The notes under the pieces were generated by a model. That model ran no database searches, was not told the DNA's origin, and saw nothing but the letters and a program-made list of their open reading frames with translations. From Devosia elaeis (GTDB lineage: Bacteria; Pseudomonadota; Alphaproteobacteria; Rhizobiales; Devosiaceae): 64,000 nucleotides of DNA. Within the stretch, counting starts at the first letter, position 1; the number at the start of each line of letters is the position of its first letter. Location: positions 45,872 to 109,871 of the forward strand of contig NZ_LVVY01000064.1 of the NCBI RefSeq assembly GCF_001650025.1, given 5' to 3'. Shown one piece after another: positions 24,954-35,584 of this stretch. The position numbers and the translations under genes are program-made.

Positions 24954-25654
24954 GCGCCGCACTCGCCATCAACGCGATCGACCTCCATTACGGCGCCGCG
25001 CAGGCGCTGAAAGGCATTTCCATCACCTGCCGGCCGGGCCGCATCACCGCGGTGCTGGGCCGCAATGGCGTGGGTAAATCCTCCACCCTGCGCGCCATTG
25101 CCGGCATCAATCATGTATCGTCCGGTGACATCGTTTTCGGCAGCGCGGTGCTCAAAAAAGCGGCACCCTATAAACGCGCGCGGCTGGGGCTAGGTTATGT
25201 GCCGCAGGGCCGCGAAATCTTTCCGCTCCTTACAGTCCGGGAAAATCTCGAAACCGGCTATGCCGGCCTGCCCCGCAGCGAGCGCAATATTCCCGACTAT
25301 ATCTTCGAGCTGTTCCCGGTGCTCAAATCCATGCTGGGGCGGCGGGGCGGCGATCTGTCCGGCGGCCAGCAGCAGCAATTGGCCATTGCCCGCGCCCTGG
25401 TGACGCGGCCCAAAGTGCTGGTGCTGGACGAGCCCACCGAGGGCATCCAGCCCTCGATCATCAAGGATATCGGCCGCGCCCTGCAATTTCTGCGCGACGA
25501 GAGGGGCATGACCATCCTCCTGGTCGAGCAATTCCTCGATTTCTGCCGCGAGATCGCCGACGACATCTACGTCATGGACCGCGGCGAGATCGTGCATTCG
25601 GGGCCCGCAGCGGACCTGGATCGTCCGGAAGTCAGGAGGCATCTCATGATATAA
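24950..25654 (+). CDS. urtE: Urea ABC transporter ATP-binding protein UrtE
   Basis: A 234-residue second ATPase of the transporter. Walker A GRNGVGKSS, signature LSGGQQQQLAIARAL and Walker B VLVLDEPTEGIQPSI are complete; GYVPQGREIFPLLTVRENL is the LivF/UrtE-type Q-loop region. It overlaps urtD by ATGA, so the two ATPases are coupled. A strong terminator begins 4 bases after its stop and ends the urt operon. Confidence 0.95.
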   Translation: MSAALAINAIDLHYGAAQALKGISITCRPGRITAVLGRNGVGKSSTLRAIAGINHVSSGDIVFGSAVLKKAAPYKRARLGLGYVPQGREIFPLLTVRENLETGYAGLPRSERNIPDYIFELFPVLKSMLGRRGGDLSGGQQQQLAIARALVTRPKVLVLDEPTEGIQPSIIKDIGRALQFLRDERGMTILLVEQFLDFCREIADDIYVMDRGEIVHSGPAADLDRPEVRRHLMI

Positions 25655-25658
25655 AAAT

Positions 25659-25684
25659 GCCCGGCTCGAAAGCCGGGCGCTTTT
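25659..25684 (+). terminator. Intrinsic terminator of the urt operon
   Basis: An 8-base stem (GCCCGGCT with AGCCGGGC) with a CGAA tetraloop, followed by GCTTTT, directly after the urtE stop. It may also serve the convergent small gene on the minus strand. Confidence 0.9.
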
Positions 25685-25702
25685 GACGACGGATCGACCG
25701 GA

Positions 25703-26059
25703 TTACGGCTGAGTAACCCAACCGCCCGTAACGCAGTCATCGAGAGTGATGGTGGACAGGTCGATAGTGGTGGCAGCGTTGGCAGTGCCTTCAGCCGGGG
25801 GGCTTTCATTGCTGCTGGTCTGCGAAGCAGGGCCATCTTCGTCATCGGCACCGGTTTCGGTGTCCGTGGTGACACTGGAACTGGTTGAACCTTCCAACGC
25901 CAGAAGCTCGTCGCAGCGTGCCTGCACGGCGGCCTGATCTTCTTCAGCAACGGGATTGCCAGCGATGGTCAAAGACGCAGCGGCGTCCTGAGCAATAACC
26001 GGAGCCACAAGCATGGCCGACGTCAGGGCAAGAGCGGAAACTACAGATTTGACAAGCAT
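25703..26059 (-). CDS. Small acidic secreted protein of unknown function
   Basis: A 118-residue protein with a signal peptide (MLVKSVVSALALTSAMLVAPVIAQ). The mature protein has one cysteine early (ARCDELLAL) and one near the end (LDDCVTGGW), with a Ser/Thr/Asp/Glu-rich, probably disordered middle (TSSSVTTDTETGADDEDG). It sits between the urea transporter and urease operons but points the other way, so it is not part of either. No family recognised. Base composition is slightly lower in GC than its neighbours in the middle section. Confidence 0.65.
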   Translation of the reverse strand: MLVKSVVSALALTSAMLVAPVIAQDAAASLTIAGNPVAEEDQAAVQARCDELLALEGSTSSSVTTDTETGADDEDGPASQTSSNESPPAEGTANAATTIDLSTITLDDCVTGGWVTQP

Positions 26060-26121
26060 TTCTATTCGCCTCGTTGATTATCTCTGTGAAGAGCGATTGC
26101 TCGGGAAAAGAACGTCGAGCC

Positions 26122-26973
26122 ATGCGATTGGTTGCCGATATTTCTCTTGACCAAACCCTGCCGGCCGCCCTGCAACGGGCGCGCGGGAGCGGTGCGTTGC
26201 GCACCAAACAAGCCGATGGCCGCACCCGGCTGGACACGCTTTTCCAGGAAGGCTGCGGCAAGATCAGGCTGCCCAATACGCATTCGGAATCCCTTGAGGC
26301 GGTCTTCATCAATACGGCTGGCGGCATCACCGGCGGCGACCATCTGCAATGGGGCGCCGAGGTCGCCGAGGGTGGGCATCTCGTGGTCACCACCCAGGCC
26401 TGCGAGCGCTCCTATCGTTCGACCGGAGATTTCGGCCGGGTGCGGACCCACCTTACGGTCGGTGCCGGCGCGCATCTTGATTGGCTGCCGCAGGAAACCA
26501 TTCTCTTTGCCGGCAGCAAGCTGGACCGGCAGCTGGAGATCGACCTGGCGGAGAACGCCACCTTGACCGCCATCGAAGCGGTGCTGCTGGGCCGGGACGC
26601 CATGGGCGAGGAGGCCCGCGACGCCATGCTGCGCGATAGCTGGCGCATCAGGCGCAATGGCAGGCTGCTCCACGCCGAGGCCACTGCGCTTTCGGGCCAG
26701 GATGCCGAGCGCGACGGCCTCTCCCTGCTTGCAGGCAATCGGGCCTTCGCCACCCTGCTGCACATCGCCGCTAATGCCGACCGGGCCGCGGCGCTGGCCG
26801 AGCGCCTGCGAGGGTCTTTTGCTGCTGACCGGGCGATCGGCGCCAGCGCCAATGGCGAACGCCTCGTCATTCGCGCCATGGCGGAAAGCGGGCTCGCCCT
26901 GCGCCGCATGATCGTTCCCGCCCTGATCGAACTCACCGGCGCCGGCAGCCTGCCGCGCCTCTGGCATCTCTAG
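26122..26973 (+). CDS. ureD: Urease accessory protein UreD
   Basis: A 283-residue urease accessory protein that binds apo-urease and acts with UreF and UreG in nickel delivery. The family motifs [29 protein letters not shown] and [16 protein letters not shown] are present. The ATG at 26122 was chosen; an upstream in-frame start at 26074 would begin inside the spacer, and neither has a strong ribosome-binding site. First gene of the urease operon; ureA follows after 13 bases. Confidence 0.9.
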   Translation: MRLVADISLDQTLPAALQRARGSGALRTKQADGRTRLDTLFQEGCGKIRLPNTHSESLEAVFINTAGGITGGDHLQWGAEVAEGGHLVVTTQACERSYRSTGDFGRVRTHLTVGAGAHLDWLPQETILFAGSKLDRQLEIDLAENATLTAIEAVLLGRDAMGEEARDAMLRDSWRIRRNGRLLHAEATALSGQDAERDGLSLLAGNRAFATLLHIAANADRAAALAERLRGSFAADRAIGASANGERLVIRAMAESGLALRRMIVPALIELTGAGSLPRLWHL

Positions 26974-26986
26974 GATAAACGAAAAG

Positions 26987-27289
26987 ATGAACCTGACGCC
27001 GCGCGAAAAAGACAAGCTGCTCATCGCCATGGCCGCCATCGTCGCCCGCAACCGGCTGGCGCGCGGGGTGAAGCTCAATCACCCAGAAGCGCTGGCGATC
27101 ATCAGCGATTTCGTCGTGGAAGGCGCGCGCGATGGCCGCCCCGTAGCCGAACTGATGGAAGCGGGCGCCCATGTCATCGATCGCAGCCAGGTCATGGAAG
27201 GCATCGCCGAGATGATCCACGACGTCCAGGTCGAAGCCACTTTTCCCGACGGCACCAAGCTCGTCACCGTTCACCAGCCCATTCGATAA
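26987..27289 (+). CDS. ureA: Urease subunit gamma
   Basis: A 100-residue structural subunit, the normal length for a separate gamma chain. [36 protein letters not shown] and [11 protein letters not shown] are the family's conserved blocks. It forms the (UreABC)3 enzyme with beta and alpha chains, which hydrolyses urea to ammonia and carbamate in the cytoplasm. Unusually for simple urease operons but commonly in rhizobia, ureB does not follow directly: a hupE-type gene lies between. Confidence 0.97.
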   Translation: MNLTPREKDKLLIAMAAIVARNRLARGVKLNHPEALAIISDFVVEGARDGRPVAELMEAGAHVIDRSQVMEGIAEMIHDVQVEATFPDGTKLVTVHQPIR

Positions 27290-27300
27290 GAGGGAATTTC

Positions 27301-27879
27301 ATGCTCAAGCGCAGCCTCCTGGTCCTCGCCCTGTCCATCGCCGCCACCTTGCCGGCCTTTGCCCATCTCGATCCGGGGACCCACGGCTCCTTTGCCGCCG
27401 GCTTCAGCCATCCCCTGTTCGGCGTGGATCATATCCTTGTCATGGTCGCGGTTGGGTTATGGGCTGCCCAGCAGGGCGGGCGAAGCATCTGGCTGGTGCC
27501 TGGCGCCTTTGTCGGCGCCATGGCCATCGGCTTCGCGGCCGCCATTAGCGGCGTGCCCCTGCCCTTCGTCGAGCCGGTCATCCTGGCTTCGGTGGTCTTC
27601 ATTGGCGTGGCCATCGCGCTGGCCCTGCCCATCCCGGCCCCGGCCGTGGCCGCCATGGTGGGCTTTTTCGCCCTTTTCCACGGCCATGCCCATGGCGGTG
27701 AGCTCGGCGAGGCCGGCGCCTGGCAATTCGCCATCGGCTTCATCCTCGCCACCGCGGCCCTCCATGCCGCCGGCATCGTGGCGGGCCTGCTGCTTGGCCG
27801 CATCAGCGGCAAGGTGCTGACCCGCATCGCCGGAGCCATCACCGCCCTTGGCGGCCTGTGGCTGGCCTTCGGCGCCTGA
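27301..27879 (+). CDS. hupE: HupE/UreJ family nickel-type permease
   Basis: A 192-residue membrane protein with about six membrane segments and a cleavable-looking N terminus (LVLALSIAATLPAFAHLDPG). The motif HPLFGVDHILVMVAVGLWA and the His-rich FHGHAHGGE are the HupE/UreJ signature and likely nickel ligands. HupE proteins mediate nickel entry for hydrogenase or urease; position between ureA and ureB points to urease. The GAGGGAATTTC before ATG 27301 is a good ribosome-binding site. Confidence 0.93.
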   Translation: MLKRSLLVLALSIAATLPAFAHLDPGTHGSFAAGFSHPLFGVDHILVMVAVGLWAAQQGGRSIWLVPGAFVGAMAIGFAAAISGVPLPFVEPVILASVVFIGVAIALALPIPAPAVAAMVGFFALFHGHAHGGELGEAGAWQFAIGFILATAALHAAGIVAGLLLGRISGKVLTRIAGAITALGGLWLAFGA

Positions 27880-27891
27880 ACGGAGGCTGGA

Positions 27892-28197
27892 ATGATCCCC
27901 GGAGAAATCATCACCGCCCCTGGCGATATCGAGCTCAATGCCGGTGCCGCCCAGATCGTGATCGAGGTCGCCAATAGAGGCGACCGCCCGATCCAGGTCG
28001 GCTCGCACTATCATTTCCACGAGACCAATGCCGGCCTGCTTTTCGACCGCGACAAGGCGCGCGGCATGCGTCTCGACATCGCCGCGGGAACCGCCATCCG
28101 CTTCGAACCGGGCCAGACCCGGGAAGTGCGGCTGGTGCCGATTGGCGGCGACCGCAAGGTTTTCGGCTTCCGCCAGATGGTCATGGGCCCGCTGTGA
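27892..28197 (+). CDS. ureB: Urease subunit beta
   Basis: A 101-residue beta chain. [38 protein letters not shown] and [10 protein letters not shown] are diagnostic. It packs between gamma and alpha subunits and does not bind nickel itself. Length is standard for a separate UreB. Confidence 0.97.
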   Translation: MIPGEIITAPGDIELNAGAAQIVIEVANRGDRPIQVGSHYHFHETNAGLLFDRDKARGMRLDIAAGTAIRFEPGQTREVRLVPIGGDRKVFGFRQMVMGPL

Positions 28198-28296
28198 GCC
28201 CGGCGCACCCCATGGGCAAAAACGCGGCCGCGCCATGGCGCGCCGGGGCGAAAGCTGCTTTAAGAACGCCGCAATATTGGAATTGGCCAGGCAGCG

Positions 28297-28713
28297 ATGA
28301 CGACCGACAAGACCCCGACGCCCAATCCGGACGAGCAGTTCCGGCAGAAATTCTCCGCTGTGCTGCAGGATCTGCAGGTGACGGCGCAGGAGGACGGCGA
28401 GGCCATGGCAATGATCGGCATCTTGGCGCTGCAGCTTGCCGACAAGCTCGGGCAGCAGAGCTGGAGCGAGGCCAAGCAGGTCATGTCCGCCGCCAATTAC
28501 GCCGAAATGCTGCAGGTCTTCGACGAGAAGGGCAATGCCTACCATCAGGCGGGCAGCACCAAGCAGGCTTATGCCGTCCAGGCGCTGGCGGCCTCGCTGG
28601 TTGCCCGCTCGCGCCGGCAGGACCAGGCCATCGCCGAGGGCGAGAAATTGCTCGACGCGCTGATCGACCACACGATCGCCGTTCACCGTCGCGAAATGGC
28701 CAAGCGCCACTAG
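28297..28713 (+). CDS. Hypothetical helical protein in the urease operon
   Basis: A 138-residue soluble, helix-rich protein without signal peptide or membrane segment. Blocks such as [30 protein letters not shown] and [16 protein letters not shown] look like a helical bundle. It lies between ureB and ureC on the same strand with about 100 bases on each side. Short unnamed genes occur at this position in other rhizobial urease clusters, but I recognise no domain. It could assist assembly or be a passenger. Confidence 0.7.
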   Translation: MTTDKTPTPNPDEQFRQKFSAVLQDLQVTAQEDGEAMAMIGILALQLADKLGQQSWSEAKQVMSAANYAEMLQVFDEKGNAYHQAGSTKQAYAVQALAASLVARSRRQDQAIAEGEKLLDALIDHTIAVHRREMAKRH

Positions 28714-28819
28714 ACCGCATCCCCTCCTCGGGCACTATCGGCTGGCACCCCAAGGGCGCCGGCCGCTTTGCCATGGCCGGACGCCATCCCGGACAATCCC
28801 CAAGCATCGGAGCCTGACC

Positions 28820-30528
<1,709 letters not shown>

Positions 30529-30529
<1 letters not shown>

Positions 30530-31659
30530 TGAAGGCATCGACCAAGATCGCTTCGGGCATGCCCGGCAATCCCGCCCTGGCGCGCCGCGCCGGTGAAATC
30601 CTGCAGGCCAGCGCCGACCTGTTGCAGCAGGACAAGGTGGCGGAAGCCGTGCCGCTGGCCGTCGAGCTGGTGCGCATCGCTCCCGACCTGCCCAATGGCC
30701 ATCGCCTGATGGGGTCGCTGGCCCTGCGCACCGGCGCCGCCGACATCGCCATCGGCAGTTTCGAGCGCGCCCTGGCGCTGAAACCGGCCTCGGACAGCCT
30801 CCATCTCGATCTCGGCGCTGCCCTGCTGGTCGCCGGACGGGCGGAAGATGCCGCCGCCATCCTTCGCAAGGGGCTGGTCCTCAACGCCAGGAATGGCGAC
30901 CTGCTGCGAGAACTGGGCCAGGCGCAATTGCTGCTCGGCGAGCGGCAGGCCGCGCTCAAATCGTTCCGGCGCGCCCTGAAGCTCCTGCCGGACGATCGCT
31001 ACGTGGCCCATATGGCCGGCGCCCTGGCCGATCCCGGCCTGGCCAATAGCGATTACGTGGCCCATCTCTTCGACACCTATGCCGGCCATTTCGACGAGCA
31101 CCTGACCGGCAAGCTGCATTATCGCGTGCCCCAAGCCCTGGCCGATATGCTGAAGCGGAGCGGCAAGGCGCTGGGCCCAGCCATCGATATCGGCTGCGGC
31201 ACCGGGCTGGCCGGGGCCGCCCTGGCCGAAGCCGCCCGGCCCATCGACGGCATCGACATCGCGCCGCGCATGGTCGAGAAGGCGCGCCAGCGCGGCCTCT
31301 ATCGCCACCTCGCCACCGGCGATGCCGCCCGGGTGCTGCGGACAGATGCCGATTTCGCCGGGCCATATGCCCTCGCCATCGCTGCGGACGTCTTCATCTA
31401 TGTCGGCGCCATCGAAGACCTGTTCGGCGCGATTCTGGACAAGCTGGCCGCGGGCGGATTGTTCGCCTTCTCCATCGAAACCAGCGTCGGCGACGACATC
31501 GAAATCCGCGCCAGCGGCCGGTTTGCCCATTCCCCCGCCTATGTCGAGGGGCTCGCCCAGGCCCATGGCCTGGCCCTCGCGGCGCGCGCGGACCACGATA
31601 TCCGGCTGGAAAACAACCAGCCCATTGCCGGCGCGCTTTATGTATTGGAGCGCAAGTAA
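30529..31659 (+). CDS. TPR-repeat SAM-dependent methyltransferase
   Basis: A 376-residue protein with two parts. Residues about 15-155 are four TPR-like helical pairs (AGEILQASADLLQQDKVAEA, IGSFERALALKPASDSLH, GLVLNARNGDLLREL, ALKSFRRALKLLPDD). Residues about 165-376 are a class I methyltransferase with AIDIGCGTGLAGAAL as motif I and GIDIAPRMVEKARQRG as motif II. The same architecture occurs in Pfam-type TPR methyltransferases of unknown target. It is coupled to ureC by a one-base overlap and lies upstream of ureE, so it may modify a protein linked to urease, or be a passenger. No target can be named. Confidence 0.85.
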
Positions 31660-31723
31660 TGACTGTCTCACTTCTGCCGCCGCATTATACAATAGTGCCG
31701 AACGACCGACACAGGAGTGCCTT

Positions 31724-32113
31724 ATGAGCCGAATTCTCGCCCTGCCCCTCGCCGCTGTCGTCCTCTGCACATCGGCCTCGCTCGCCCTGGGCCAGGCTAC
31801 GACCAGCGCCAGCCTGACGCTCACCCTGGAAAGCGCCGGGGATATCGAGCGCAATGTGGTCGCCTATCAATGCGACGACGAGCAGACGCTGGCGGTGCAA
31901 TATATCAATGCCGCGCCCAATTTCCTGGCCATCGTGCCCATCGAGGGCGTGAATCACGTCTTCGCCACTACCGTGGCCGCCTCGGGCGCCCGCTATATTT
32001 CGGGGCCCTATGAATGGTGGAGCCACCAGGGCGAGGCCACCTTGCGCGATCTCATGCAGGACGAAGATGCCGAGCCGCTGGCCACGTGCAACGAAGTCAG
32101 CAACACGCCCTGA
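31724..32113 (+). CDS. MliC-like periplasmic protein
   Basis: A 129-residue protein with a signal peptide (ILALPLAAVVLCTSASLALG). The mature part resembles the MliC fold of lysozyme inhibitors: an early AYQCDDEQTLAVQYIN strand, SGARYISGPYEWWSHQGEA, and a late Cys in LATCNEV that could pair with the first. No lipobox is evident, so it is probably soluble in the periplasm. The ATG at 31724 has an AGGAG site. It sits inside the urease gene run but has no known urease role. Confidence 0.65.
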   Translation: MSRILALPLAAVVLCTSASLALGQATTSASLTLTLESAGDIERNVVAYQCDDEQTLAVQYINAAPNFLAIVPIEGVNHVFATTVAASGARYISGPYEWWSHQGEATLRDLMQDEDAEPLATCNEVSNTP

Positions 32114-32122
32114 TCCGCAAAG

Positions 32123-32710
32123 ATGGATGCCGCGCCCGCCACCGAACTTTTTCCGCATGTCCGCATCGTCATGGGCACCGTCATCGGGCTGGGCATCACC
32201 CGGCTGCTGATGACGGTTGCCGGCATCATCCAGCATCCGCACCGCGGCAAGATTTCGACCCTGCATATCCTCTGGGTCGCCTCGCTGCTGCTGGAGCTGG
32301 TGCTGTTCTGGTGGTGGGAATTCGCGCTGCACTCCATCCAGGTGTGGAGCTTCGGCATCGTCCTCTTCGTGCTGAGCTATGCCATCACCCTGTTCCTGAT
32401 GGCGGCCCTGCTCTCGCCGGACAGCGTTTCCGAATACAAGGGCTACGAGGATTTCTTCCTCAAGCGCCGCAACTGGTTTTTCGGCCTCCTGGCCGCCACC
32501 TTCGCACTCGACACCATCGACACGCTGATCAAGGGGCAGGCCCACTGGACCCGCTTCGACTGGAGCTATTTCATCCAGGTGCCTGTCGGGCTCGTCCTGT
32601 GCGTCCTGGCCTGGCGCAGCGAAGACCGCCGGGTCCATCTCGGCATTGTCGGGCTGCACATCACCTACCAGCTCTTCCTCATCGTCCGCTTCTTCAACAT
32701 CGTCAGTTAG
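32123..32710 (+). CDS. Conserved hypothetical membrane protein
   Basis: A 195-residue integral membrane protein with about five or six hydrophobic segments (VIGLGITRLLMTVAGII, ILWVASLLLELVLFWWW, FGIVLFVLSYAITLFLMAALL, FIQVPVGLVLCVLAW, LHITYQLFLIVRFF). A charged loop SEYKGYEDFFLKRRNWFF sits mid-protein. No family is recognised. It starts 9 bases after the MliC-like gene and ends 8 bases before ureE, so it is co-transcribed with urease genes. Confidence 0.7.
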   Translation: MDAAPATELFPHVRIVMGTVIGLGITRLLMTVAGIIQHPHRGKISTLHILWVASLLLELVLFWWWEFALHSIQVWSFGIVLFVLSYAITLFLMAALLSPDSVSEYKGYEDFFLKRRNWFFGLLAATFALDTIDTLIKGQAHWTRFDWSYFIQVPVGLVLCVLAWRSEDRRVHLGIVGLHITYQLFLIVRFFNIVS

Positions 32711-32718
32711 AAAACCTC

Positions 32719-33192
32719 ATGCGCCGCGCCCTTTCGCATCTCCCCGCCCCGCACGGCCAGGTCCCCGTCGTCGATACCATCACCCTGGCCCATGACGAGC
32801 GCCGGCTGCGCCGCAAATTGCTGACCGGGGCCAAGGGCACCGAGATCATGGTGGACTTTCCCACCACGACGACGCTGGACCATGGCGACGCCCTGCTGCT
32901 GGAGGGCGGCGGCGCGGTGGAAATCGCCGCAGCGTCCGAACTGCTTTACGAGATCCGCGCCCAAGACGGCGGGCATCTCCTGCGCCTGGCCTGGCATATC
33001 GGCAATCGCCATACGCCGGCTCAATTGGAGCCTGACCGCATCCTCATCCGCCGCGACCATGTGCTCAAGACTATGCTGGAAGGACTGGGAGCGACGGTAG
33101 CCAATGTATCGGAACCCTTCTTCGCCGAGCATGGCGCCTATCATGCCCATAGCCACGGCGATGGCGGCCATGCATTGCTGAACCGGAATTGA
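32719..33192 (+). CDS. ureE: Urease accessory protein UreE
   Basis: A 157-residue nickel-binding metallochaperone. The N-terminal domain has [18 protein letters not shown] and the C-terminal domain [17 protein letters not shown], both diagnostic. The C terminus carries a short His-rich tail, [11 protein letters not shown], suited to nickel storage. It hands nickel to the UreDFG complex. Its TGA overlaps the TTG start of ureF. Confidence 0.95.
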   Translation: MRRALSHLPAPHGQVPVVDTITLAHDERRLRRKLLTGAKGTEIMVDFPTTTTLDHGDALLLEGGGAVEIAAASELLYEIRAQDGGHLLRLAWHIGNRHTPAQLEPDRILIRRDHVLKTMLEGLGATVANVSEPFFAEHGAYHAHSHGDGGHALLNRN

Positions 33193-33845
33193 GCGCTGAG
33201 CTGCAAAAGCTGCTGACCTGGCTCTCCCCGGCTTTTCCGGTGGGCGTCTTCGCCTGGTCGGCGGGGCTGGAAACGGCCATCGTCGAGCGCCGGGTCAAAG
33301 ACCGGATCACGGCGCAGGACTGGATCGAGGGCGCCCTGCGCCATGGCGGCATCAGGACCGACGCGATCCTCCTGGCCCAGGCCCACGCTGCCTGCCGGGA
33401 CGCCGCCAGGCTGGCCGAACTGGCCGATCTCTGCCTGGCCCTGACGCCGGCCCGCGAGCGCCATGCCGAGACGGTGCAGACCGGCAATGCCTTCGTGCTG
33501 GCCAGCGCCGCCTGGCCGAATGACATGCCGGTCCCCCTGCCCAGGCCCTGCCCCTATCCCATCGCCGTCGGCGCACTGGCCGGCGCGCATGGCATGGATG
33601 GGCGCGATGCGCTGATCGCCTTCCTGACCGCCATCGTGCATGGCCAGGTCTCCGTCGCGGTGCGCCTGGTGCCCATCGGCCAGAATGACGGGCTCGCCAT
33701 CATGGCAAGCCTGGAAGCTCCTGTCGCCGAACAGGCCGAACTGTGCCAGCATGCCACACTGGACGATATCGGCGCGGTAGCCTATGGCGCCGATATTGCG
33801 CAAATGAAGCACGAAACGCTGCCGACAAGGATATTCCGCTCATGA
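33189..33845 (+). CDS. ureF: Urease accessory protein UreF
   Basis: A 218-residue UreF with the family blocks [35 protein letters not shown] and [20 protein letters not shown]. It acts with UreD to activate apo-urease and stimulates UreG. The start is a TTG at 33189 overlapping the ureE stop (TTGA); no ATG in frame lies near enough. The tail overlaps the next gene by ATGA. Confidence 0.94.
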   Translation: MSAELQKLLTWLSPAFPVGVFAWSAGLETAIVERRVKDRITAQDWIEGALRHGGIRTDAILLAQAHAACRDAARLAELADLCLALTPARERHAETVQTGNAFVLASAAWPNDMPVPLPRPCPYPIAVGALAGAHGMDGRDALIAFLTAIVHGQVSVAVRLVPIGQNDGLAIMASLEAPVAEQAELCQHATLDDIGAVAYGADIAQMKHETLPTRIFRS

Positions 33846-34273
33846 ACATGTTCATCGCCTCCTTCATGTTCATTGCCCTCTTCGCCATTTCCATGGCCCA
33901 TTTCCTCTGGGCCTTCGGCCGCACCTGGCCGATCCGCAACGAGAAGCTGCTGGCCCAGACGGTGGTAGGCTTCAAGGATATCGAGCGCATGCCGCCCCGG
34001 CTGGCCTCGCTGGCCGTCGCCATCGCCACCTTCGCGGCCGGCATTTTCGCGCTGGCGCTCGCCGATCATGACAGCGGCGGCTTCTGGCTCAGCGCCGCCG
34101 GGCTGGCCCTGGCCGCGATATTCCTGGCGCGCGGCATCGTCGGCTACACCGCATGGTGGGCCGGCGTGACGCCCGAGCCCAATTTCCGGCTCAATGACCG
34201 CCGGGTCTATTCGCCCCTGTGCCTGTTCCTGGGCCTGGGATTCATCGTCCTCGTCTATTTCCGCCTCACCTGA
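33842..34273 (+). CDS. DUF3995-like membrane protein
   Basis: A 143-residue membrane protein with four predicted segments: [59 protein letters not shown] and [18 protein letters not shown]. The layout HFLWAFG.TWP and [18 protein letters not shown] ending matches my recollection of DUF3995 proteins. It overlaps ureF by ATGA and sits 17 bases before ureG, so it is embedded in the urease accessory genes. A nickel or ammonia related role would be guesswork. Confidence 0.7.
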   Translation: MNMFIASFMFIALFAISMAHFLWAFGRTWPIRNEKLLAQTVVGFKDIERMPPRLASLAVAIATFAAGIFALALADHDSGGFWLSAAGLALAAIFLARGIVGYTAWWAGVTPEPNFRLNDRRVYSPLCLFLGLGFIVLVYFRLT

Positions 34274-34290
34274 ATTTTGGGAGTTCGATC

Positions 34291-34923
34291 ATGTCCAAGA
34301 GCCTCAATGGTCCCCTGCGCATCGGCATTGGCGGCCCGGTGGGCTCGGGCAAGACGACCCTGTGCGAAATGCTGCTCAAGGCCATGCGCGACCGCTATTC
34401 CATGGCCGTGGTCACCAATGACATCTATACCCGGGAAGACGCCCTGATCCTGGCCCGCGCCCAGGCGATTTCGGAGGACCGCATTGTCGGCGTCGAGACC
34501 GGCGGTTGCCCCCATACCGCCATCCGCGAGGATGCCTCGCTCAACCTCGCCGCCATCGACGAGCTGACCCGCAAATTCCCCGATCTCGACATCGTGCTGA
34601 TCGAAAGCGGCGGCGACAACCTGGCCGCCACTTTCTCGCCCGACCTGGCCGACCTCACCATCTACGTGATCTCCGTCGCCCAGGGCGAAAAAATTCCCCG
34701 CAAGGGCGGCCCCGCCATCTCCCGCTCCGATCTGCTGGTCATCACCCATACCGACCTCGCCCAATATGTCGGCGCCAGCCTCGAGATCATGGAAAGCGAT
34801 ACCCAAAAGGTGCGCGAGGGCCGGCCCTATGTCTTCACCGACCTGCTGCGCCGCGAAAGCCTGGACCGGATCGTGGCCTTCATAGAAAAGCATGGCGGCT
34901 TCACGGCGCAGGCGGCGGAGTGA
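34291..34923 (+). CDS. ureG: Urease accessory GTPase UreG
   Basis: A 210-residue SIMIBI-class GTPase. P-loop [11 protein letters not shown] (14-24), the metal-binding CPH motif in [26 protein letters not shown] and the GTP-specificity motif THTDLA (in place of NKxD) are present. It uses GTP hydrolysis to load nickel and CO2 into urease. The ATG at 34291 has a GGGAG site. Its TGA shares one base with the next gene. Confidence 0.97.
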   Translation: MSKSLNGPLRIGIGGPVGSGKTTLCEMLLKAMRDRYSMAVVTNDIYTREDALILARAQAISEDRIVGVETGGCPHTAIREDASLNLAAIDELTRKFPDLDIVLIESGGDNLAATFSPDLADLTIYVISVAQGEKIPRKGGPAISRSDLLVITHTDLAQYVGASLEIMESDTQKVREGRPYVFTDLLRRESLDRIVAFIEKHGGFTAQAAE

Positions 34924-35384
34924 TGAGCGAACAGCAAGCCCATCTGCGGCTTCGCAAATATCTCGACAGGCCCGAACACGCGGTCTGGCCAGGCGGCTTC
35001 CGGCCGGCCGAACTCGGCACTATCGACCCACGCCAGGCCCATGCGGTGCTGGACCTGGCCTTTCCAGGCCTCGTCGCTCCCTTAACGGATTGGCACGCGA
35101 ACCTCATCCAGGATTCCGAGTACGATCCATCGCTCTGCATCGCCGCAATTTCGGCCGACGGCATGGTGGTTGGATTCGTCCAGTGCTGGACCAGCAACTT
35201 CGTCAAGGACCTTGCCGTGGCGCCGGCCCATCGCGGCCAGGGCATCGGGGAGGCTTTGATGGGCGAGGTGTTCACGCGCTTCGCGGCGCGCGGCTCCACG
35301 CATGTGGACCTCAAAGTGGTGACGGAAGAAACGACCGCGCGCCGGCTCTATGCGCGCCTGGGCATGGTCGAGGTGATGGAATAG
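34923..35384 (+). CDS. GNAT-family N-acetyltransferase
   Basis: A 153-residue GNAT protein. The acetyl-CoA binding motif A is clear: DLAVAPAHRGQGIGEALM, followed by VDLKVVTEETTARRLYARLGM. It is coupled to ureG by TGATG and is the last gene of the urease operon. The acceptor is unknown; the first 50 residues vary among such proteins. Confidence 0.82.
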   Translation: MSEQQAHLRLRKYLDRPEHAVWPGGFRPAELGTIDPRQAHAVLDLAFPGLVAPLTDWHANLIQDSEYDPSLCIAAISADGMVVGFVQCWTSNFVKDLAVAPAHRGQGIGEALMGEVFTRFAARGSTHVDLKVVTEETTARRLYARLGMVEVME

Positions 35385-35427
35385 GGCGTTCCATCTAGAG
35401 TTGAGATGCGCTCTCCCGAAGACCGCA

Positions 35428-35583
35428 TGGTGAGCCTGTCGAACCACGAGGTTGGGAACGCTGTAAGCTGAGCGCCACTACCATAGCCCTTCGCGCATAG
35501 CGCTACGGGCGTTCTTCGCCGGCAAAGGTCCACTGGACCTTTGCATAGGCAGCTCATCACCCTTCAACAGGCTCAGGATGAGG
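35428..35583. repeat. Inverted GAGCCTGTCGAA-type repeats with central palindrome
   Basis: Two inverted copies of a short repeat: TGGTGAGCCTGTCGAACCA (35429-35447) and its relative at 35553-35583 (CTTCAACAGGCTCAGGATGAGG). Between them is a perfect palindrome with 11-base arms (35522-35532 and 35534-35544, GCAAAGGTCCA) around one central base. It separates the urease operon from the convergent glycogen operon. Confidence 0.7.
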
Positions 35584-35584
35584 T

